Positions 1-5,642 of a stretch of 22,150 bases of DNA are shown piece after piece. The translations under genes were made by a program, and so were the position numbers. This DNA comes from a virus. Location: positions 1-22,150 of IMG/VR virus record IMGVR_UViG_3300020152_000058; one strand, 5' to 3'. The number at the start of each line of letters is the position of its first letter. Positions within the stretch are counted from its first letter, which is position 1. The notes beneath the pieces were generated by a model that did no database searches, had not been told where the DNA came from, and worked only from the letters and a program-made list of their open reading frames with translations.

Positions 1-6
1 GGTCCG

Positions 7-186
7 TCACGCCACCTCGCTGAGCAGATCAGTCGCGCTGTGGATGCCGTCGGTGACCGTGGCCACGCCGTCGACAGTGATGCGACCGTTGCGGTACTCG
101 ATGCAGACGCCGCTGGCGACGTGCTCCAGCTTGGCGGATTCGAGAATCCACTCGGTGGTGGCGGAATCGTTCTCGTAGTGGGTCAC
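7..186 (-). CDS. Small hypothetical protein, 59 aa
   Basis: Short leftward reading frame starting at GTG (186-184) whose first bases overlap the stop of the upstream leftward gene (GTGA, 186-183), the usual sign of translational coupling. A longer frame reaching position 297 exists, but its extra N-terminus is arginine-rich and looks like antisense of the neighbouring gene. The protein is acidic and soluble, with a predicted beta stretch (ECIEYRNGRITVDG-like region near residues 19-31). I recognise no family. It is the last gene seen in the leftward transcript that begins at the operator pair near 375-423, so it is probably an early phage accessory gene under repressor control; that link is inference. 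Confidence 0.55.
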   Translation of the reverse strand: MTHYENDSATTEWILESAKLEHVASGVCIEYRNGRITVDGVATVTDGIHSATDLLSEVA

Positions 187-374
187 GGCTGCTTCCTCGC
201 TGGCTCGTTGCGGAGCTCGGCCACGAACGCCCTGCCTGCTTCGACGGCGAGGTGAGCGCAACCGATGGCGCCCTCCAGGCCGTTCTCTTTCAGGCACTGC
301 TTCCAGGCGAGCAGAGCGGCTTCCTGCAGAAGCTTCTGCTCGGTGTTCTTCTGTTGTCGGTTGGTGGCTGGCAT
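183..374 (-). CDS. Small hypothetical protein, 63 aa
   Basis: Leftward frame, mostly helical and charged (Q/K/E-rich N-terminus, then alanine-rich helices), no recognised family. Two starts are possible: ATG at 392 (69 aa) or ATG at 374 (63 aa). I prefer 374 because the 392 start would put the palindrome 375-390 inside the coding region and has no proper ribosome site, while GGGGAA sits about ten bases before 374. It is the first gene of a two-gene leftward unit (overlap GTGA with the next gene) reading away from the operator pair 375-423. Function unknown. Confidence 0.5.
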   Translation of the reverse strand: MPATNRQQKNTEQKLLQEAALLAWKQCLKENGLEGAIGCAHLAVEAGRAFVAELRNEPARKQP

Positions 375-390
375 GGGGAAAGTATTCCCC
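375..390. promoter_or_regulatory. Operator-like palindrome 1, GGGGAA-N4-TTCCCC
   Basis: Perfect 6-bp inverted arms GGGGAA/TTCCCC separated by four bases, directly before the leftward gene ending at 183. It matches three more sites in the window (410-423, 2020-2033, 2043-2057). Two of these lie between a repressor gene and a divergent Cro-sized gene, so binding by that repressor is a strong inference. Confidence 0.6.
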
Positions 391-409
391 ATCCTAAAAA
401 GGAACGCAA

Positions 410-423
410 GGAAAATTTTCCCC
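410..423. promoter_or_regulatory. Operator-like palindrome 2
   Basis: GGAAAATTTTCC is a perfect 12-bp palindrome (410-421), extended by CC to give GGGGAAAATTTTCC on the minus strand. Its centre lies 33 bp from that of the first palindrome, about three helical turns. The pair sits between a leftward two-gene unit and the rightward P63C gene, so it could control both directions. Confidence 0.65.
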
Positions 424-500
424 GCTCTGTGCAGAGCTGCGGAAAACCACGGGGCGTGGGTTTGCTTAGGGGTAAAAGCCTAAGTGCGACCGCAGGCTCA

Positions 501-577
501 GCAAGCAGGAGGTATCGTTATGCTTGCTTACGTGTCCTGTGCATGCTGAAATGCAAGCTTCACAGCATCAGGTGCTT
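501..577 (+). promoter_or_regulatory. Structured leader of the P63C gene with competing hairpins
   Basis: GCAAGCA (501-507) is the exact complement of TGCTTGC (521-527); their loop carries an ideal Shine-Dalgarno AGGAGG (507-512) before a 9-codon frame at 520. GCAAGC (553-558) can pair with the same middle segment (522-527), so two stems are mutually exclusive. Further on, AGCA (564-567) can pair with TGCT (573-576), placing most of the weak AGGTG site of the P63C gene (570-574) in its loop and stem. The layout resembles translational attenuation; the regulatory role is inference. A separate CTTAGG/CCTAAG inverted repeat lies just upstream (465-470 and 479-484). Confidence 0.4.
520..549 (+). 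CDS. Possible leader peptide, 9 aa (MLAYVSCAC)
   Basis: ATG at 520 lies seven bases after a perfect AGGAGG, the best ribosome binding site in this part of the window, yet the frame ends after nine codons at TGA 547-549. Thirty bases later the P63C gene starts behind a much weaker site. A strong site on a tiny frame within competing stems is what a leader peptide would look like. No composition bias (such as repeated codons of one amino acid) points to a particular signal; two of nine residues are cysteine. Confidence 0.35.
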   Translation: MLAYVSCAC

Positions 578-579
578 AC

Positions 580-1602
580 ATGGCTAACAATTCGATTTCG
601 GGGCGGGCTCGTGGGGGATTGGAGCGCGCGCGCAAGTTATCTCCCGAGCGCAGAAGCGAAATTGCACGTCTTGCGGCCTTCGCTCGCAAGGAGACGAGAA
701 AGTCATTGCCGAGAGCAATCAAGTCTGGCCAGCTCCGGATCGGCAGCCTGACTATTCCATGCTGCGTCCTCGATGACGGGAGGCGAATCCTGTCGGAGCG
801 GGGTATCACCAATGCGTTCTTCCCGACTCGTCCCAACGGCAGGCAGTTCGATCTCGCAGCTGGCGCCGAATTGCCTGTTTTCGTGGCTCAAAATGAGATT
901 AGGCCATTGATTAACATGGATTATTGGGGTGGCGCCGGATCACCGATTCATTATGTTGATGAGGACAGAGAGTTCGTTGGATTCGAAGCATCTGTGTTGC
1001 CGGCAGCATGCGAGGTGTGGCTGAAGGCCAGAGATCAGGGATTGCTTATTGGCCGACAAGGAAGTCGAGCAATCCAAGCTGAAATAGTGATGCGCGCACT
1101 GGCGCAGATTGGCATCGTTGCTCTCGTCGACGAAGCAACCGGCTACCAAGAGATACGGCCGCAGGACGCACTACAGCAGTACCTTGAGGCCATCATCAGC
1201 AAAGAACTTGCAGTGTGGGTCAAGAAGTTCCCTGATGAATTTTATGAAAACATCTACAAGTTGCGTGGTTGGAAGTGGACCGGAATGAGCAAGAATCGTT
1301 ACAGCGTGGTTGCTCACTACACGCGGGACCTCGTTTACGAACGCATGGCGCCAGGCTTACTCAAGGAGCTCGAGCAAAAGAGCCCAAGGGATGAGAACGG
1401 CCAGCGCAATAACAAGCTGCACCAGTGGCTGACGGGCGACATCGGAGATCCGATGCTGGCGAGTCACCTACAATCCATCTTGACCTTGCAGCGTCTGGCG
1501 ATCGCCAACGCCTGGGGCTGGCAGAAATTCATGAGCATGGTTGACAAGGTGATGAAAAAGAAGGGCGATTCGCTTGATCTTCCCTTCCAGTTCGCTGACT
1601 AA
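580..1602 (+). CDS. P63C-domain phage protein, 340 aa
   Basis: The N-terminus (about 1-45) is basic and typical of this family (GRARGGLERA, then SPERRSEIARLAAFARKE). The region about 215-310 (FYENIYKLRGWKW, then HYTRDLVYERMAPGLLKELE, then LHQWLTGDIGDPMLASHLQS) matches my recollection of the P63C domain, which is found in phage and prophage proteins of unknown biochemical role. ATG at 580 follows AGGTG at 570-574. Its 3' end overlaps the convergent repressor gene by four bases. Codon use and AT content are a little higher than in the replication and head genes, fitting an accessory gene. It lies between two operator pairs, so repression in the lysogen or a role in establishing lysogeny or host control is plausible. 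Family call fairly firm; function unknown. Confidence 0.85.
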   Translation: MANNSISGRARGGLERARKLSPERRSEIARLAAFARKETRKSLPRAIKSGQLRIGSLTIPCCVLDDGRRILSERGITNAFFPTRPNGRQFDLAAGAELPVFVAQNEIRPLINMDYWGGAGSPIHYVDEDREFVGFEASVLPAACEVWLKARDQGLLIGRQGSRAIQAEIVMRALAQIGIVALVDEATGYQEIRPQDALQQYLEAIISKELAVWVKKFPDEFYENIYKLRGWKWTGMSKNRYSVVAHYTRDLVYERMAPGLLKELEQKSPRDENGQRNNKLHQWLTGDIGDPMLASHLQSILTLQRLAIANAWGWQKFMSMVDKVMKKKGDSLDLPFQFAD

Positions 1603-1994
1603 CCTCGTCCGTTCGGCTTAGCTTTCGCGGCAAAGGCCGAAGCCATGCTCTCGACGTGGTGACGGCCCTCGTCGTCGCATTGGAGATAGGCCTCGACCAT
1701 CTTGACCAGGCGCTCTCTGTAGGGGCTGTCGAGGTCCTTCTCCTTCTTGCCTACCAAGAACATGACCCACAGCGGGCAGTCCAGGGCAGCCGCTATCGCC
1801 TCCAGGGTGTTGATCTTGGGGTTATGCCTGCCACTGAGGGCATTGTTAACGGTCTTTCGGTCGATCCCCCGAACCACGTCAGCCAACTGTGAATGGCTGT
1901 CGATCTTGCGGAGCTTCATCAGGACGCGGACTGCGCTACTGAAAGCTGCCAGTCCCTCCGCAACATGATCTGGTGGTGATGTGTGTCTCGGCAT
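1599..1994 (-). CDS. XRE-family phage repressor, CI-like, 131 aa
   Basis: Helix-turn-helix of the XRE type at about residues 33-75 (SQLADVVRGIDRKTVNNALSG, then INTLEAIAAALDCPLWVMFL). The C-terminal half is a short helical tail with no S24 peptidase (LexA/CI autocleavage) domain, so RecA-stimulated self-cleavage is unlikely. ATG at 1994 is chosen over a start at 2114, which would run through both operators and the divergent gene; the ribosome site before 1994 is weak. It is transcribed leftward, divergent from the Cro-sized gene at 2069, with two GGGGAAnnTTTTCC-type sites between them. It is therefore the best candidate for the lysogeny repressor, probably autoregulated. Confidence 0.8.
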   Translation of the reverse strand: MPRHTSPPDHVAEGLAAFSSAVRVLMKLRKIDSHSQLADVVRGIDRKTVNNALSGRHNPKINTLEAIAAALDCPLWVMFLVGKKEKDLDSPYRERLVKMVEAYLQCDDEGRHHVESMASAFAAKAKPNGRG

Positions 1995-2019
1995 GCGATG
2001 CCATTGTCGCAGGATCCTT

Positions 2020-2033
2020 GGGGAAGATTTTCC
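2020..2033. promoter_or_regulatory. Operator-like palindrome 3
   Basis: GGGGAAGATTTTCC, one mismatch from the perfect site at 410-423, in the divergent intergenic region between the repressor (start 1994) and the Cro-sized gene (start 2069). The next site begins 23 bp downstream. Both sites are flanked on the left by TT. Confidence 0.65.
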
Positions 2034-2042
2034 TTGAAGATT

Positions 2043-2057
2043 GGGGAAAATTTTGCC
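2043..2057. promoter_or_regulatory. Operator-like palindrome 4
   Basis: GGGGAAAATTTTGCC, the same motif with one extra base in the right arm, ending 11 bp before the start codon of the Cro-sized gene. Protein bound here would cover its likely promoter or ribosome site. No convincing -35/-10 pair can be read beside it. Confidence 0.6.
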
Positions 2058-2068
2058 AGACTCGGGCA

Positions 2069-2269
2069 ATGGACCTGCTGCAACGTACATATGAATTGGT
2101 CGATCTTTCGCCACTCAGCCAGCGCCAGATCGCGGCCGGGGCCGGAGTTGAACGGGACTGGTTTCGTAAATTCGCGAAGCGGCGCATCCCATCGCCCGGT
2201 GTTCAGAAAGTACAGGCAGTTCACGACTTCCTGTCGAACGCCAAACGCGAGACCAACCATGCTGCTTAA
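2069..2269 (+). CDS. Cro-like small HTH protein, 66 aa
   Basis: Starts at ATG 2069, just right of the operator pair, and diverges from the repressor gene. Residues about 17-56 form a helix-turn-helix (SQRQIAAGAGVERDWFRKFA, then VQKVQAVHDFL), and size and position fit a Cro-type repressor acting on the same operators. The longer frame from 1973 would include the operators as coding sequence and is rejected. Downstream, CCCCCG (2271-2276) can pair with CGGGGG (2288-2293), but no T-run follows, so it is only a weak terminator candidate. Function rests mainly on context. Confidence 0.7.
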   Translation: MDLLQRTYELVDLSPLSQRQIAAGAGVERDWFRKFAKRRIPSPGVQKVQAVHDFLSNAKRETNHAA

Positions 2270-2397
2270 CCCCCCGACATAACGTTGCGGGGGCAACACT
2301 GCACCTTCTTAGGGCTGCTGTGCAAACCTGAAGACTGAATTCGTGATGTTCATCTTTCTGTGACGCGCTTCGATTGAATCTTCCTTCAGCGATCTTC

Positions 2398-2592
2398 ATG
2401 GCCTCACACCCTCACATCATGGTTGACCCCCGGAAGTGCGATGAAACATTCATCAGCGCATCCCTTATCCCGAACTCTGTAAGCGCATCGCTTAATCAAT
2501 TCGCTGATGCCAGTTTCCACGGCTCAGCTTCCACAGGCATCCACAACACCGCTGGCGCTGCCAATGTTCCTTCGCTGGGCCGACTGAAATGA
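2398..2592 (+). CDS. Doubtful small protein, 64 aa, between Cro-like and CII-like genes
   Basis: The 319 bases between the two regulators hold one open frame in the right direction. It ends at TGA 2590-2592, overlapping the next start as ATGA, which favours it being real. Against it, none of the possible starts (TTG 2374, ATG 2398, ATG 2419) has a ribosome site, and the serine/alanine-rich sequence has no recognisable domain. Nothing else stands out in this stretch except the hairpin at 2271-2293 and a recurrent AGCGCATC(C/G)CTTA(A/T) pair near 2455-2495. Confidence 0.35.
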   Translation: MASHPHIMVDPRKCDETFISASLIPNSVSASLNQFADASFHGSASTGIHNTAGAANVPSLGRLK

Positions 2593-3014
2593 GGAACGCT
2601 GTGGAAGGCCAAAATGCTTTGTTTTACGAGTGCATAGAAGATGCGATAAAGGATGACATCGCTGCACTCGGCGGTCCGAAGAAAGCTGCACAGATCTTTT
2701 TTCGCGACAAGACCATGGATCAAGGCGCGGCGTATTTGCGAGCGTGGGCGTTGGCCGATCGCGCCGAGCGTCCCACGCCGAGCCAATACATCCTGCTCAA
2801 GAAACTGGCGGAGGAAGCTGGCTCGCGTGCCTGCTGGACCTACGAAGAACAGGAACTGAGCGTCAAGGTCGTACACGTCGAGCCCGAAGACGAACTCACT
2901 GCTCTGCTGCGCGAATGGAAGGCCGACCAGGAGCGTGGCGCCAAACGCGACCAGCGCATCGCTGCGGCGATCGAGAAGGCAGAAGCGCGGTCCCAGCTGA
3001 GGGCCGTCAAATGA
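2589..3014 (+). CDS. CII-like (CP76-type) phage regulator, 141 aa
   Basis: The segment at about residues 24-80 (IAALGGPKKAAQIFFRDKT, then AYLRAWALADRAERPTPSQY, then LLKKLAEEAG) follows the pattern of the CII/CP76-type phage regulators: an early helix-turn-helix built on ALGGxKKxA, with a later helical segment. The tail (about 90-141) is highly charged and helical, with a probable coiled coil. It follows the Cro-sized gene in the order repressor, cro, cII known from lambdoid phages, and would be expected to activate lysogenic promoters. Start overlaps the previous frame (ATGA) and its stop overlaps the next start (ATGA 3011-3014). Family assignment is from pattern recognition only. Confidence 0.65.
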   Translation: MRNAVEGQNALFYECIEDAIKDDIAALGGPKKAAQIFFRDKTMDQGAAYLRAWALADRAERPTPSQYILLKKLAEEAGSRACWTYEEQELSVKVVHVEPEDELTALLREWKADQERGAKRDQRIAAAIEKAEARSQLRAVK

Positions 3015-3127
3015 TTTGCTTTTCCTACCTTCAGTTTGCAGCGTTCATCGTCGGCCAGATCCTCGTTGGCGTGGCCTTGCACGTCATTGAGAAGGTTCGC
3101 GCGGACCGCCGGAAGGCAGGTCAATGA
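3011..3127 (+). CDS. Single-pass small membrane protein, 38 aa
   Basis: Starts with ATGA overlapping the stop of the regulator before it. Residues about 5-24 form one hydrophobic segment (LQFAAFIVGQILVGVALHV) followed by a basic cytoplasmic-type tail (EKVRADRRKAGQ). The core VGVALHVIEK resembles AGIAMHVCKK in the membrane protein encoded on the opposite strand at 3084-3428, whose 3' end overlaps this gene by 44 bases. Function unknown; an inner-membrane superinfection or lysis-related role is possible but unsupported. Confidence 0.5.
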   Translation: MICFSYLQFAAFIVGQILVGVALHVIEKVRADRRKAGQ

Positions 3128-3428
3128 TGCGCTTCAGTGACAAGAGCGCTTGCATGATGGCGCTAAAGACGATTGTCGTTGCCGTGGCCATCGACAGGAC
3201 CATGGCAAATATCAGATCGATCTTCGCAAGCGGATCGTCTCGCCACAGCAAAACAGTCGAGAAGGCGGCCATCATCGCCAAGCACAGCCATGGCGCACCT
3301 TTGTACGCAAGCCGGCTCATCAATTGCGACCGGTTGGGCCAATGCTCATCAATCAGCTTTTTGCAAACGTGCATCGCGATTCCAGCGACGAATAGCCCTG
3401 CCGCAGCGAGCACAGATTCCGTATTCAA
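3084..3428 (-). CDS. Multi-pass small membrane protein on the opposite strand, 114 aa
   Basis: Leftward gene in an otherwise rightward region. TTG at 3428 is the best start because GGAGG lies eight bases upstream; a longer frame to ATG 3470 or 3596 adds proline/arginine-rich sequence with no ribosome site. Three hydrophobic segments are visible: about residues 5-20 (VLAAAGLFVAGIAMHV), 45-62 (LCLAMMAAFSTVLLW) and 68-95 (LIFAMVLSMATATTIVFSAI). The rightward frame across this stretch reads like antisense. The first segment with its charged end resembles the 38-aa protein of 3011-3127, suggesting two related membrane proteins facing each other. Its opposite orientation suggests it is expressed separately from the early genes, perhaps in the lysogen. 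Confidence 0.6.
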   Translation of the reverse strand: MNTESVLAAAGLFVAGIAMHVCKKLIDEHWPNRSQLMSRLAYKGAPWLCLAMMAAFSTVLLWRDDPLAKIDLIFAMVLSMATATTIVFSAIMQALLSLKRIIDLPSGGPREPSQ

Positions 3429-3536
3429 TGTCCGTTCCTCCGGTGGTGGGGTGGGGTCTAGCAACGCCATCGTACCCCGGAGCGAGCGGGCGCCCCAGTC
3501 CCCAACTTGCCCCAAGGTCCCCCTGGGACGGGCTCT

Positions 3537-3566
3537 GCCGCTCGTGCCGATGGCGAGCGGCTTTTT
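3537..3566 (+). terminator. Rho-independent terminator
   Basis: GCCGCTCG (3537-3544) and CGAGCGGC (3554-3561) form a perfect 8-bp stem with a 9-base loop, followed by TTTTT (3562-3566). It ends rightward transcription from the regulator operon before the gene at 3595. Since no other terminator occurs before the early operon, it may be a site of antitermination, as tR1 is in lambda (inference). Confidence 0.85.
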
Positions 3567-3594
3567 CCTTATCTCATATTGGATAGGTGAGTCC

Positions 3595-3822
3595 ATGAGC
3601 TGCCAGCACGCTACTCAGAACGAACGCCTGCTCGCTTACTTCAAACGGCGTCGGCGCGTCACGATGCGCGAGATCTTCGCCGATCTCGACATCAACAATC
3701 CCTGGGCCAGGATCTCGGAGCTTCGCCAGCATCACCGCATCACCGATAGCTTCGTGACCACGAAGGGCGGTGCTCGCATCAAGGTGTACCGGCTGGTCGA
3801 AGGACGGCGGCGCGCTGCGTGA
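3595..3822 (+). CDS. Small winged-helix DNA-binding protein, 75 aa
   Basis: Start at ATG 3595 behind AGGTGAG (3585-3590); an in-frame extension back to 3124 is antisense to the leftward membrane gene and is rejected. The sequence (QNERLLAYFKRRRRVTMREI, then DLDINNPWARISELRQHH, then GGARIKVYRL) matches the short phage helix-turn-helix proteins in which a turn of two helices (MREIFADLDI, ARISELRQ) is followed by a beta wing. It lies just after the terminator at 3537-3566 and begins the run toward the replication genes. It probably binds DNA; target unknown. Confidence 0.75.
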   Translation: MSCQHATQNERLLAYFKRRRRVTMREIFADLDINNPWARISELRQHHRITDSFVTTKGGARIKVYRLVEGRRRAA

Positions 3823-3939
3823 GTTACGGCGGGGCACGGCAAAGTGAATTACCAGGCGTCTAGGTTAGCTACCGAAGAGGCGGTTTTCCGTCCCGCCCTG
3901 ACGCCGTGGTCTATCGACGGTGCTTTCACGGAGAAGCGG

Positions 3940-4419
3940 ATGAAACCAGACAAGTGCAAATCGTGCGAAGGGGCTCAATCGGAGCTGCGCAAGCGACTGC
4001 TCGGCAATGGGTCGATGCAGATCGTCTACCAGTGCCTAACCTGCGGCCGGTCAGCGTCCAACCCTTTGCCGAAAGCATCCGTACCGAACTACATCGGCCT
4101 GCCTTCATGGGATGAGGGACTTGCTGCCCGATACGACCAACGGCGAGATCAGGAACGGCAGGAAAAGCGCAGCGAGTGGTTCGAAGAGCACGACGCTTAC
4201 CTGCGCACGGACAAATGGCGCCGGAAGCGTGCAGCAGTCATGCAGCGCTGCGACGGCCTTTGCGAAGGGTGCCGCGCTGCGCCTGCCACTCAGGTCCATC
4301 ACCTTACATACGAACACTGGCAAGACGAATTGCTGTGGGAGTTGGTTGGAGTCTGCGATGACTGCCACGAACGCGCCCATGCAGAGCGCAAACCGATCGT
4401 CATCGGCAAGCCTGTTTAG
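3940..4419 (+). CDS. HNH-family protein with N-terminal zinc finger, 159 aa
   Basis: Two zinc-type Cys pairs at the N-terminus (C6-x2-C9 and C32-x2-C35) are followed by a charged helix (60-100) and an HNH module at about 97-147: C108-x2-C111, H120-H121, C139-x2-C142-H143, H147. This is the cysteine-supported HNH nuclease fold. ATG at 3940 has a good ribosome site (ACGGAGAAGCGG). A GTG at 3844 would add 32 residues without clear homology. It lies at the head of the replication operon rather than beside the terminase, so a role in replication, recombination or homing is as likely as packaging. Confidence 0.7.
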   Translation: MKPDKCKSCEGAQSELRKRLLGNGSMQIVYQCLTCGRSASNPLPKASVPNYIGLPSWDEGLAARYDQRRDQERQEKRSEWFEEHDAYLRTDKWRRKRAAVMQRCDGLCEGCRAAPATQVHHLTYEHWQDELLWELVGVCDDCHERAHAERKPIVIGKPV

Positions 4420-4423
4420 TCGC

Positions 4424-5134
4424 ATGAAGCTCGACGCTCTAGATCATCCGAAGACTTTCGACTTCGCCTCTCGTCTCGGCGTCGAGCTGCCGACTGCGCT
4501 TGGACATTTGGAATTGCTGTGGGCCTTCACAGGCAAGCAGGCCGCACAGGGAAACATCGGGAAGTGGCCGGATGGCGCCATCTCCCGAGCTTGCTACTGG
4601 ATGGGACGACCTGAACTGTTCATTCAGGCGCTGCTCGAAGCTGGCTTCATCGAAGCCAATGACGAGCACCGGTTCACTGTCCACGACTGGCGCGAACACG
4701 CACCAGGATGGGTCCGGGCCAAGCTGAAAAAGCTCGGTCTCGACTTCATTCCTTCTGCAGCCAGCACACTAGAGCCGTCTAGTGAGCCTTCTAGTGAGCC
4801 TTCTAGTGAGCCGTCACTAGAGCCTTCTACTAAGGGAAGGGAAGGGAAGAGTAGTGAAGAGAAGCCAAGGGAAGAGTCCGCGCCTGCCGGCTTGGACTCG
4901 ACCGCTTGGGCGAACTGGGTTGATTACCGCGTGAAGATTCGCAAGCCGTTGAAGCAGGTCTCGATGCCTGCCGCCCAGCAACAGCTGGCCGCATTCGGGA
5001 GCGATCAAGTCGCCGTCGTTCAGCAGTCAATTGCGAACGGCTGGCAAGGGCTTTTTCCACTGAAACATAACGGCCACGACCATGCAAAACCCGCAACGTC
5101 GAGATTCGACAAGCTACGCGGACAACGCCAGTAA
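4424..5134 (+). CDS. Phage replication initiator, lambda O-like, 236 aa
   Basis: The N-terminal domain (about 1-110: LDHPKTFDFASRLG, ALGHLELLWAFTGK, GAISRACYWMGRPELFIQAL, FTVHDWREHAP) has the winged-helix layout of phage replisome organisers. A low-complexity linker (115-152) is encoded by tandem DNA repeats. The C-terminal domain (about 160-213: STAWANWVDYRVKIRKPLKQ, SIANGWQGLFPL) resembles the C-terminal part of DnaT-like and O-like primosome proteins. Start ATG 4424 lies four bases after the HNH stop; a longer frame from 4112 is antisense-like. It overlaps the P-like gene by 53 bases. Together they would open the origin and load host DnaB. Confidence 0.75.
   Translation: MKLDALDHPKTFDFASRLGVELPTALGHLELLWAFTGKQAAQGNIGKWPDGAISRACYWMGRPELFIQALLEAGFIEANDEHRFTVHDWREHAPGWVRAKLKKLGLDFIPSAASTLEPSSEPSSEPSSEPSLEPSTKGREGKSSEEKPREESAPAGLDSTAWANWVDYRVKIRKPLKQVSMPAAQQQLAAFGSDQVAVVQQSIANGWQGLFPLKHNGHDHAKPATSRFDKLRGQRQ
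4767..4826 (+). repeat. Five 12-bp tandem repeats inside the O-like gene, candidate replication origin
   Basis: Units begin at 4767, 4779, 4791, 4803 and 4815. Each consists of CTAGTG or its complement CACTAG, followed by AGCCGT or AGCCTT. The first and last units are inverted relative to the middle three, which gives CACTAG/CTAGTG dyads at both ends of the array. A purine-rich tract with repeated AAGGG and GAAGAG follows on the same strand (about 4830-4877). Lambda has its iterons and origin in the same place, inside gene O between the DNA-binding and protein-binding domains. In the protein the repeats give a PSSE linker. Confidence 0.7.
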
Positions 5135-5642
5135 GCGCCTCTGGGATCGCTTCGCCGACATGTTCGGCGCGCGGTTCTACGACCAGTACGGCAGCGAACC
5201 GTCTGAGGCGTGGATCGAAGCCGTTGGCGAAGTCCGGGGCGACCAGATCAAGTCGGCGCTGACGAAGATTCGCAATTCTGGCGCGCAGTATCCGCCGTCG
5301 CTGCCTGAGTTCCTGGCGCTCGCAAGAAGCCAGCGACAGCCGCAACAGTCGCCGATCGACGCACAGCACTTCGATCACTTCGACCGGTTTGGAAATCTCC
5401 AGTTCTTCAAGTTCCTGCGCTTGTACGACACGACGCCGGAACAATTGCCGGCGCTGCTTGAGCGTAAGCGCGACATCATCGACGCCGCTCGAAGCGATCC
5501 CGAGATGCAGCTTGGCGGCGACGCAACCGCTCAGGGTGCCGAGCTTGGGGAAATCCTGTTCACCGCCTGGCGCAAGGTGATCGGCGCGACAGAGCTGCCG
5601 CGAGTTTGCTCGGACGGATTCGTCCGTGTCGGTGCCGTATGA
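5082..5642 (+). CDS. Replication protein P-like (helicase loader), 186 aa
   Basis: The region at about 19-82 (RLWDRFADMFGARFYDQYG, AWIEAVGEVRGDQIKSALTK, YPPSLPEFLALAR) fits the lambda P-type pattern: a helical segment ending in a P-x-L-x-E-F motif. The rest is helical and charged. It begins 53 bases inside the O-like gene, and its stop overlaps the next start (ATGA 5639-5642). P-type proteins bring host DnaB helicase to the initiator at the origin. Ribosome site before 5082 is weak, so coupling to the O-like gene is likely. Family call from motif and position. Confidence 0.65.
   Translation: MQNPQRRDSTSYADNASKRLWDRFADMFGARFYDQYGSEPSEAWIEAVGEVRGDQIKSALTKIRNSGAQYPPSLPEFLALARSQRQPQQSPIDAQHFDHFDRFGNLQFFKFLRLYDTTPEQLPALLERKRDIIDAARSDPEMQLGGDATAQGAELGEILFTAWRKVIGATELPRVCSDGFVRVGAV

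Noticed and set aside
1995-2114. Longer repressor start at 2114
   Set aside because: It would include both operators and the start region of the divergent gene as coding sequence.
3124-3594. Rightward 157-residue extension of the winged-helix protein
   Set aside because: Antisense to a well-formed leftward membrane protein gene, unnatural composition, and it would read through the terminator at 3537-3566; AGGTGAG supports ATG 3595.
4767-4826. CRISPR array
   Set aside because: The repeats are 12-bp contiguous units in a coding region with no spacers.
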